A stretch of DNA of 5,551 bases from an uncultured Eubacteriales bacterium (lineage in GTDB: Bacteria > Bacillota > Clostridia > Oscillospirales > Acutalibacteraceae): positions 1-5,551 of the forward strand of contig CAJTNL010000035.1 of NCBI GenBank assembly GCA_910577755.1. Reading direction: 5' to 3'. The translations under genes were made by a program, and so were the position numbers. Numbering within the stretch: the first letter of the stretch is position 1; every line of letters begins with the position of its first letter. A model generated the notes under the pieces. It ran no database searches. It worked only from the letters and a program-made list of their open reading frames with translations, and was not told the origin of the DNA. Shown here piece after piece: positions 1 through 3,584 of this stretch.

Positions 1-161
1 ACTTCAAAGTAACCGACAGTGTTAACACCATCGGTTATTTGGTCTCTAAATCCTGTTACGGCTGCACTTACCGTAACGCATGGAGTGAGAATCATGGACA
101 ATGCCATGATGACTGACATGATACTTGCTATAATTTTTGTTTTGCCTTTTTTGATATTCAT
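1..161 (-). CDS. Secreted protein with N-terminal signal peptide, 3' partial
   Basis: Only the first 53 residues lie in the window; the gene runs off the left edge. The ATG at 161 has an excellent ribosome site (GGAAGGAG, then ATATCA, then ATG). The product opens with MNIKKGKTKIIASIM, a lysine-rich n-region, followed by a hydrophobic core of about 17 residues rich in Met, Ile and Leu, and then an Ala/Val c-region ending VSAA. This is a classic type I signal peptide, with cleavage likely after VSA or VSAA around residues 33-34. The visible mature part starts VTGFRDQITDGVNTVGYFE, which I do not recognise. The cysteine at about residue 27 is in LTPC, a poor lipobox, so a lipoprotein is less likely. 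The gene follows the tRNA-like element at 245-310 on the same strand with no terminator seen between them. Export is well supported; the function is unknown. Confidence 0.75.
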   Translation of the reverse strand, partial: MNIKKGKTKIIASIMSVIMALSMILTPCVTVSAAVTGFRDQITDGVNTVGYFE

Positions 162-244
162 TGATATCTCCTTCCTGTTTTAGATATTTAGATAAAGTCT
201 TGCTTAAATCAATGGAATCACCCCCTTTTATATAGGAAAGTTTG

Positions 245-310
245 TGCAAATAACAGGACTTGAACCTGTATCTCCAGTACACTGAAGTCTTACTATTAGA
301 CGATATTTGC
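245..310 (-). tRNA. Atypical short tRNA-like element 1
   Basis: A 66-nt minus-strand sequence carries several tRNA hallmarks. It has a perfect 7-bp acceptor stem (GCAAATA with TATTTGC, discriminator A), a short D-like arm (GTC, loop TAATAGTAA, GAC), and a textbook T arm (ACAGG, loop TTCAAGT, CCTGT). The middle is abnormal. Only 20 nt lie between the D-like arm and the T arm, so there is no room for a normal 17-nt anticodon arm plus variable loop. The best local pairing is TTCAG with CTGGA around a 4-nt loop TGTA, so GTA (Tyr) can only be suggested. CCA is not encoded (ACAA follows). Total length is below the usual 71-76 nt. It could be a degenerate tRNA gene, a processed tRNA mimic, or an unusual phage-borne tRNA. 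A tRNA-derived fold is well supported; a translating function is not. Confidence 0.55.
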
Positions 311-315
311 ATAGC

Positions 316-348
316 GACGGTTATGAATATGGCTGATTCATAACCGTC
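316..348. other. Perfect 13-bp hairpin just upstream of tRNA-like element 1
   Basis: GACGGTTATGAAT (316-328) and ATTCATAACCGTC (336-348) pair perfectly around a 7-nt loop. Neither strand has a T-tract after it, so it is not an ordinary terminator. On the minus strand it ends 5 nt (GCTAT) before the tRNA-like element at 310, so it would sit at the 5' side of that transcript. Confidence 0.7.
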
Positions 349-358
349 TAAAGCAACA

Positions 359-382
359 AAAAAGAAAGAGAAGATTTCTTCT
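359..382 (-). terminator. Weak Rho-independent terminator after tRNA-like element 2
   Basis: On the minus strand AGAAGA and TCTTCT (369-382) form a short A/T-rich stem, and the following bases read CTTTCTTTTTTG. The position, 24 nt past the encoded CCA of element 2, suits a tRNA 3' terminator. The stem is only 5-6 bp with a very small loop, so termination may be leaky. Confidence 0.4.
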
Positions 383-405
383 GCAAACCAATCTAGGTCT
401 ATAGA

Positions 406-468
406 TGGTGCGTCTGAAAGGATTTGAACCTTTCAGCAGCAACAATACTGCTTCGCCATAGCGGACGC
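406..468 (-). tRNA. Atypical mini tRNA-like element 2 with encoded CCA
   Basis: A 60-nt minus-strand sequence plus an encoded CCA (406-408). The 3' part is strongly tRNA-like: T stem AAAGG/CCTTT, loop TTCAAAT, then CAGACGC, discriminator A, CCA. The 5' strand GCGTCCG pairs with CAGACGC except for one C-A mismatch. Alternatively a 5-bp acceptor (GCGTC/GACGC) stacks on an 8-bp T stem (CTGAAAGG/CCTTTCAG). A normal D arm is missing; at most a tiny hairpin CGC-TATG-GCG is possible. One anticodon-arm fold is CAGTA/TGCTG with 7-nt loop TTGTTGC, which would put U33, anticodon GUU (Asn) and G37 in place but leave no variable loop. Another is AGCAG/CTGCT with an 8-nt loop. About 11-13 nt shorter than a normal tRNA. 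The encoded CCA argues against random similarity; the amino-acid identity is unsure. Confidence 0.55.
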
Positions 469-475
469 ATATAGT

Positions 476-490
476 GGGACGAACCGTCCC
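476..490. other. Small GC-rich hairpin upstream of tRNA-like element 2
   Basis: GGGACG and CGTCCC form a perfect 6-bp stem around a 3-nt loop. On the minus strand it ends 7 nt (ACTATAT) before the 5' end of tRNA-like element 2. There is no T-tract directly after it. It may be a processing or protective structure; this role is inferred from position only. Confidence 0.5.
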
Positions 491-495
491 GATAA

Positions 496-528
496 AATAA
501 AAAGGACACTCTAAAAAATTAGAGTGTC
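496..528 (-). terminator. Rho-independent terminator of the antitoxin gene
   Basis: GACACTCTAA (505-514) and TTAGAGTGTC (519-528) make a perfect 10-bp stem with a 4-nt loop. On the minus strand it is followed by CCTTTTTATTTTATC, a good U-tract. It begins only 3 nt after the antitoxin stop codon. It separates the antitoxin transcript from the tRNA-like elements downstream. Confidence 0.85.
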
Positions 529-531
529 ACG

Positions 532-714
532 TCATTCCAATTTATCATTGTGATTAGGTAATGAAAGTACAAAAGGAATACTGTTGGTGAATGCAATCTG
601 TCTTAAATATATCTCAATGGCTGTTGACATAGAAATACAGAGTTGTGACAAAACGGTTTCTGCCTGTGCTTTTATATCTGCTTCTACTCTTAAATTTAAT
701 GTAGCTGTTTTCAT
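532..714 (-). CDS. RelB/DinJ-type orphan antitoxin
   Basis: A 60-residue protein. The start chosen is the ATG at 714, preceded by AAAAAAGGAG at good spacing; an open frame continues upstream but without a ribosome site and with non-family sequence. The N-terminus, MKTATLNLRVEADIKAQAE, is typical of the RelB/DinJ ribbon-helix-helix family: a DNA-binding beta strand (TATLNLRVEADIK) followed by helix 1 and a helix 2 containing the family-like run MSTAIEIYLRQIA. The tail contains IPF, as in many DinJ proteins, then stops early; DinJ is usually about 85 residues, so the C-terminal toxin-wrapping region is short. No toxin gene follows; a terminator lies 3 nt after the stop. It is therefore an orphan: it may act as a repressor, neutralise a toxin encoded elsewhere, or be a remnant. 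The gene is divergent from the membrane protein at 812. Confidence 0.82.
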   Translation of the reverse strand: MKTATLNLRVEADIKAQAETVLSQLCISMSTAIEIYLRQIAFTNSIPFVLSLPNHNDKLE

Positions 715-737
715 AAAAAACTCCTTTTTTGATTTTG

Positions 738-778
738 TATTGCAATATACGTTACATTTGTAATATTTTGTGATGTAA
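738..778. promoter_or_regulatory. Inverted repeats between antitoxin and membrane-protein genes; candidate operator
   Basis: The 97-bp divergent spacer holds the palindrome TATTGCAATA (738-747), the inverted repeat TTACA-tt-TGTAA (752-763), and an outer ATGTAA (773-778) that mirrors TTACAT (752-757). RelB/DinJ proteins usually bind palindromes near their own start to autorepress. It is inferred that these repeats serve that role and perhaps also affect the divergent gene. I could not place a convincing -35/-10 pair on either strand. Confidence 0.4.
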
Positions 779-811
779 GGGTAAAAATTGTTGTTGTTTT
801 TGGAGGGCACT

Positions 812-1546
812 ATGAATTGGTTGGGACTTGTTAATGGAGCAATAGGTGCTATTATCTCAGGCATCATTTCTTATGGTTTCAAATTCATGGAAAATAAGAA
901 ATTAAAAAAAGATAAAAATTCTACGGCTCAAAAGCCTTGTAATGACGGACAAATTGCGGAGGGAGATTTTAACCAACAATTTCAGTTTACTGGTGATAAC
1001 AATACGATAAATGCTTACAATTGCGGTTCTAAAAACGCACAAACAATTCAGGCCAAACAAAGCTGGAAAGACAGAAATTGGTTTGTTGTATTAGGGTTCA
1101 CTATATCTCTTATTGTAGGAATAATAGCCCTTTATACTTCGAATAGGAATAATATATTTAGCTCAGATTCTTCTATTTGGGTTCCTATGATGTCTGTATC
1201 TAATACATACATTTATTTGAATATTGTCTTTTCAGTTGTTTTATGTATTAGCTTTTTTGTTAAAGGGTCTTATGTATATAAGAAAATCGGAATTTTTATT
1301 ACAGCTATTGTTTGCTGTATATTCACAATAGGAATTTTACTTTTTCCCTTGTTTATTGAAATGCTTCCAAATTATGATGTTAATATAATTTTTTATTATG
1401 GTACTCCGATACTTTTACCTTTAGTTTTTGCATGTATGTTTGGATTGTCTTTTGCAAAAGATGTAAAAGAACTAATTATAGGGCTGGCTGTTTTGGTAGG
1501 AGGTTATACTCTTTGTCTTATTGGGGCAAATACCATAGGAAGATGA
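812..1546 (+). CDS. Multi-pass membrane protein of unknown function
   Basis: A 244-residue protein. The start is the ATG at 812, with GGAGGG 4 nt upstream of it; the frame is open back to a TTG at 788, but that has no ribosome site. Visible layout: a hydrophobic N-terminal segment at residues 4-22, a basic stretch (KKLKKDK), a soluble polar region at about 35-85 rich in Asn and Gln, and five more hydrophobic segments at about 90-110, 132-150, 158-182, 192-214 and 220-240. The soluble part contains EGDFNQQFQFTGDNNTIN, where alternating polar and hydrophobic residues with GD/NN turns suggest a short beta-solenoid-like rung. No catalytic motif is seen. It stands alone, divergent from the antitoxin and lacking structural-gene features, so a lysogen-expressed cargo gene (for example superinfection exclusion) is possible but only inferred. 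I do not recognise the family. Confidence 0.75.
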   Translation: MNWLGLVNGAIGAIISGIISYGFKFMENKKLKKDKNSTAQKPCNDGQIAEGDFNQQFQFTGDNNTINAYNCGSKNAQTIQAKQSWKDRNWFVVLGFTISLIVGIIALYTSNRNNIFSSDSSIWVPMMSVSNTYIYLNIVFSVVLCISFFVKGSYVYKKIGIFITAIVCCIFTIGILLFPLFIEMLPNYDVNIIFYYGTPILLPLVFACMFGLSFAKDVKELIIGLAVLVGGYTLCLIGANTIGR

Positions 1547-1787
1547 TAAAAAATATCCAATAAAACATCATATTGCTGCTTAAAGAAAGTATAGGATTTT
1601 TAAAAGAGTCTATTTCTCTAAAGAAAGCATATAAAGGCAAAATGCAAAGATGAAAGCCAGACTGTTTTAATTTATTTTTTCTAAGTAGATAGTGTGATAT
1701 AGATATAATAATATTTGCAATCAAGCATATAATCTGTAAACTTATAAAAAAGATTAAAAACCAAAAATAACTTTCAGAGAGATACAA
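1518..1787 (-). CDS. Doubtful small membrane ORF, possibly a remnant
   Basis: An 89-codon frame with a TTG start at 1787, no visible ribosome site, and a TAA two codons upstream; its 3' end overlaps the convergent membrane-protein gene by 29 bp. The product would have two hydrophobic segments (about residues 8-30 and 70-88) with a basic linker YLLRKNKLKQSG. That layout resembles small two-helix membrane proteins common in Firmicutes, so it could be a decayed gene that lost its start. In an AT-rich 295-bp stretch (1547-1841) a hydrophobic frame may also arise by chance. Nothing else was found in this stretch. Confidence 0.25.
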   Translation of the reverse strand: MYLSESYFWFLIFFISLQIICLIANIIISISHYLLRKNKLKQSGFHLCILPLYAFFREIDSFKNPILSLSSNMMFYWIFFIIFLWYLPQ

Positions 1788-1841
1788 GCATTAGTCAGAT
1801 ACATATTACGAGATAGTTATTGTAAAGAGGGGTATTGTATC

Positions 1842-2045
1842 ATGACGATAGAATTAGTCAAAGTTCATACAAATACAGAGAAATTATGGGAAGTACATTG
1901 TTATAACTATTTTGAGAATGATCGTTGCGTGTGGGGAATTAGAGATAGTCTAGATCGGAGGGTAGATGAGGCGAATGACAAAGAATCAGCGAAAAAGATT
2001 TGTGAGGAGCATAACAAATGTCTTTTGGAGGAGCGATTATGGTAA
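1842..2045 (+). CDS. Small hypothetical protein, 67 residues
   Basis: ATG at 1842 preceded by AAGAGGGG about 9 nt upstream, a usable ribosome site. The protein is soluble and highly charged with no signal peptide or membrane segment. It starts MTIELVKVHTNTEKLWEVH, has aromatic-rich middle residues (CYNYFENDRCVWGI), then a probable charged helix (residues about 36-65) ending EERLW. Four cysteines (C20, C29, C54, C60) are present but not in a recognised metal-binding spacing. It is alone on its transcript, followed by a bidirectional terminator at 2113-2131. Its codon use and ribosome site look real, but I do not recognise a family and give no function. Confidence 0.55.
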   Translation: MTIELVKVHTNTEKLWEVHCYNYFENDRCVWGIRDSLDRRVDEANDKESAKKICEEHNKCLLEERLW

Positions 2046-2112
2046 TTGGAAGAATGGAAATAAGAATTTGGAATAAAAGAGTTAAGATTTAAATCTATAC
2101 AAAAAATAAAAA

Positions 2113-2131
2113 CCCAAGGCATTGCCTAGGG
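2113..2131. terminator. Bidirectional Rho-independent terminator
   Basis: CCCAAGGC and GCCTAGGG pair with a single A-A mismatch around ATT. On the plus strand CTTTTATAT follows; on the minus strand TTTTTATTTTTTG follows. It therefore serves both the small gene ending at 2045 (plus) and the double-glycine peptide gene ending at 2150 (minus). Confidence 0.85.
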
Positions 2132-2149
2132 CTTTTATATGGTTGTTTC

Positions 2150-2305
2150 TTATTTTGTTTTAGAGTTTTCTATAGCCAGTACAGTACCTAACGTCGACAG
2201 AGAACCGATTGCGGCTGAAAGACCAACAATTATCCCAATGAGTAAACCGAAACCACCATTTGTTTTACTCATTTGTGCTTCAGTCATTTGATTAAATTTT
2301 TTCAT
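2150..2305 (-). CDS. Double-glycine-leader peptide, class II bacteriocin-like
   Basis: A 51-residue ORF with ATG at 2305 and a GAAAGGA ribosome site 9 nt upstream. The leader MKKFNQMTEAQMSKTNGG fits the double-glycine pattern: Phe at 4, Met at 7, Met at 12 and GG at 17-18, the spacing read by C39-peptidase ABC exporters. Cleavage after GG would release a 33-residue peptide starting FGLLIGIIVGLSAAIG. It is hydrophobic with GIIVG (a GxxxG motif) and a polar tail ENSKTK. GxxxG motifs are known in two-peptide (class IIb) bacteriocins; here the family assignment is inferred. No second peptide, immunity gene or transporter is in the window, so export would use a host or distant transporter. It has its own promoter (2339-2367) and a strong terminator. 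It could also be a signalling peptide. Confidence 0.75.
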   Translation of the reverse strand: MKKFNQMTEAQMSKTNGGFGLLIGIIVGLSAAIGSLSTLGTVLAIENSKTK

Positions 2306-2338
2306 TGTAGTACATCCTTTCTAAATTAAGATAGCTAC

Positions 2339-2367
2339 ATTATAAAACCATTAAAAGGAAAAAACAA
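2339..2367 (-). promoter_or_regulatory. Sigma-A-type promoter of the double-glycine peptide
   Basis: On the minus strand a perfect TATAAT (-10, 2339-2344) lies 17 nt downstream of TTGTTT (-35, 2362-2367, 4 of 6 matches). The -10 ends 33 nt before the ATG at 2305. The DNA further upstream is very A/T-rich, which could help polymerase binding. Confidence 0.65.
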
Positions 2368-2427
2368 TATAAATTACAAAATATATCATAATAACCACAA
2401 AAGCGTATAAAAATAGGAGGTAAATAC

Positions 2428-2454
2428 GTGATGTTAAAGGAGTTATCTCAGTAA
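2428..2454 (+). other. Very short leader ORF ahead of the regulator
   Basis: A perfect AGGAGG (2415-2420) sits 7 nt before GTG ATG, opening an 8-codon frame (M-M-L-K-E-L-S-Q, stop TAA at 2452-2454). It ends 24 nt before the regulator start at 2479, which has its own ribosome site. It could be a leader peptide or the leftover of a deleted gene. The strong ribosome site is seen; translation is inferred. Confidence 0.3.
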
Positions 2455-2478
2455 TTACTTAAAAAGGAGTGATTAGAA

Positions 2479-2904
2479 TTGACAAACAAGGAGAAAAAAG
2501 AGTATTTAGGGCGATATAAACCATTGGATGAACAAGTAAATCAATTACTTTTGGAAAAACAGGAGATTCTTGCACTTGGCACAAAGGTAACGCCTACATA
2601 CAGCGATATACCGCATAAATCAAACATAGGGGATAAAACATCTACTACCATTGAAAAACTGGAAGAACATGAACAGAAGATTAATCAGAAGATCCACGAA
2701 TTCATTGCGGTTAAATCCGATATTGAACGAGCCATACATACTTTACAGGATGAAACATTACGATTGCTATTGCGGTATCGGTATATCAACGGACTGACAT
2801 GGGAAAATATTGCTGTGCGGATGCACTACTCATGGAGGCAAATCATAAGGTTACACGGAGTGGCATTAGATGTCATAGTATGTCATAGTCAGTCTATGAT
2901 ATAG
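2479..2904 (+). CDS. Phage late transcriptional regulator, DUF1492/ArpU-like
   Basis: 141 residues. TTG start at 2479 with AAGGAG about 9 nt upstream. Layout: N-terminal helix starting KEYLGRYKPLDEQVNQLL, a variable low-structure linker (about 32-58), a long coiled-coil-like helix (about 58-90), then a C-terminal helix-turn-helix like sigma-70 region 4: LLLRYRYINGLTWENIAVRM and HYSWRQIIRLHGVAL (about 96-130). The motif 'RY-I-G-TWE-IA--M-YS-RQ--RLH--AL' is characteristic of the DUF1492 family. Such genes usually sit just before the packaging genes and are taken to control late transcription, as ArpU and RinA do. Here terS follows after about 300 bp, consistent with that. The protein ends DVIVCHSQSMI, encoded by short tandem DNA repeats. 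Family call is confident; the late-activator role is inferred from position. Confidence 0.85.
   Translation: MTNKEKKEYLGRYKPLDEQVNQLLLEKQEILALGTKVTPTYSDIPHKSNIGDKTSTTIEKLEEHEQKINQKIHEFIAVKSDIERAIHTLQDETLRLLLRYRYINGLTWENIAVRMHYSWRQIIRLHGVALDVIVCHSQSMI
2871..2899 (+). repeat. TGTCATAGT direct repeat and hairpin at the regulator 3' end
   Basis: TGTCATAGT occurs at 2871-2879 and again at 2881-2889, exactly 10 bp apart (one helix turn). TCATAG (2883-2888) also pairs with CTATGA (2894-2899) around a 5-nt loop. This lies within the last codons and could be a protein-binding site upstream of the late operon. Confidence 0.5.
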
Positions 2905-2973
2905 TGTAAGAGGGAAGAGTGGTTCCTGATAAATAATTTTCATTTTTTATTTAACATCTCCTTTCTTTCGCCT

Positions 2974-3187
2974 GTGCTGTGGCAAGTGTCACTTAGATAG
3001 CATGCAAAAAGCTACATAAGACAGCACGTGAAAATACCGTAGTGGCGACACGGATAGCATAACTCAATTTGGAAAGTAAAACCCTAGCCAGTCGGGGCAA
3101 AGGCTGGCATATATATATATAGTTGGTACAAGGGCGTGGTCTTGACAGCCAGACCAATGATAGACTGTGCTTTGCATGGTCTTTTTT
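2974..3187 (+). ncRNA. Candidate structured leader RNA before the packaging operon
   Basis: This stretch (the whole gap 2905-3212) has no credible gene but can form many helices on the plus strand. GTGCTGT (2974-2980) pairs with ACAGCAC (3021-3027), enclosing AAGT-gtc-ACTT and TAGC...GCTA (2998-3014). A short stem ends in a GCGA tetraloop (GTG-GCGA-CAC, about 3042-3051). CCCT (3082-3085) can pair with AGGG (3131-3134) around GCCAG/CTGGC (3087-3091, 3104-3108) and an AT repeat. TGGTCT/AGACCA (3137-3142, 3151-3156) follows, and the stretch ends in a terminator (3162-3187). Sitting between a late regulator and terS, it could be an antitermination or attenuator leader, or an independent small RNA. 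No match to a named RNA class is claimed, and no clear promoter was found. Confidence 0.5.
3162..3187 (+). terminator. Rho-independent terminator just upstream of terS
   Basis: AGACTGTGC (3162-3170) and GCATGGTCT (3174-3182) form a 9-bp stem (two G-T pairs) with a TTT loop, followed by TTTTT. It ends 25 nt before the terS start, so read-through from upstream into the packaging genes would have to pass it. Confidence 0.7.
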
Positions 3188-3212
3188 CATTCTATTTTAA
3201 TGAGGTGAGGTG

Positions 3213-3584
3213 TTGGCAAATGAAGAAAACTTAATTCCCTTTACATCGGAACAAAGCCGTGAGGAAGCCGTGAGAAATGGATCAAAAGGTGGTAAGGCCA
3301 GCGGTGAATCCAGACGAAAAAGAAAGCTCTTAAAAGACAGTATGAACGTGCTGCTGAATTTACCCGTCGGAAATACAAGAGACTATAATGCTTTGGTTAA
3401 AATAGGTATCCCTATTGAAGATATAGACAATAGCCAATTAGTAGTATTGGCGTTGTTTAATCAGGCAAAAAAGGGAGATATTGCAGCTATTAAGGAGTTG
3501 CGTAATCTTATTGGCGAGGATGGAAAAGAAAATGAAAGCGCCGGACAATTAGAAACGCTGATTGAGGGGTTGAAAGATGAATAG
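3213..3584 (+). CDS. terS: Phage terminase small subunit
   Basis: 123 residues from the TTG at 3213 (M-A-N-E-E-N-L-I-P-F), which lies 7 nt after GAGG (3202-3205). A GTG at 3210 is in frame but sits closer to the ribosome site; the family usually begins with a short N-terminus like MANE-NL-P. The basic, glycine-rich motif NGSKGGKASGESRRKRK (22-38) is typical of this Firmicutes small-terminase family. Residues 40-105 are mainly helical and include the segment DYNALVKIGIPIEDIDNSQL and a C-terminal GEDGKENE. TerS binds the phage packaging site, forms a ring and feeds DNA to TerL. The last 8 nt overlap the terL start (ATGAATAG), so the two are translationally coupled. Family call rests on motif and position. 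Confidence 0.85.
   Translation: MANEENLIPFTSEQSREEAVRNGSKGGKASGESRRKRKLLKDSMNVLLNLPVGNTRDYNALVKIGIPIEDIDNSQLVVLALFNQAKKGDIAAIKELRNLIGEDGKENESAGQLETLIEGLKDE

Noticed and set aside
46..312. 88-codon minus-strand frame across the tRNA-like element and signal-peptide gene
   Set aside because: It overlaps the tRNA-like fold and runs out of frame through the well-supported signal-peptide gene; its start has no ribosome site and the product is not protein-like.
1907..2122. 71-codon minus-strand frame opposite the small gene at 1842-2045
   Set aside because: It starts inside the bidirectional terminator, has no ribosome site, and is the antisense shadow of the charged plus-strand gene.
2866..2943. 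Short minus-strand frame (25 codons) entering the regulator 3' end
   Set aside because: An AAGGAG lies upstream, but 14 nt from the ATG, and the frame overlaps the end of the regulator gene; no supporting features.
3109..3121. Short alternating AT repeat
   Set aside because: Only 13 bp; probably a loop or weak stem in the leader RNA, and not evidence of an independent element.
3142..3170. Perfect TTGACA as a possible late promoter
   Set aside because: No acceptable -10 lies at 16-18 bp; the bases are better explained as the loop of the TGGTCT/AGACCA hairpin.
2993..3190. 65-codon minus-strand frame in the gap before terS
   Set aside because: Low-quality composition, no ribosome site, and it lies across the plus-strand helices and terminator.
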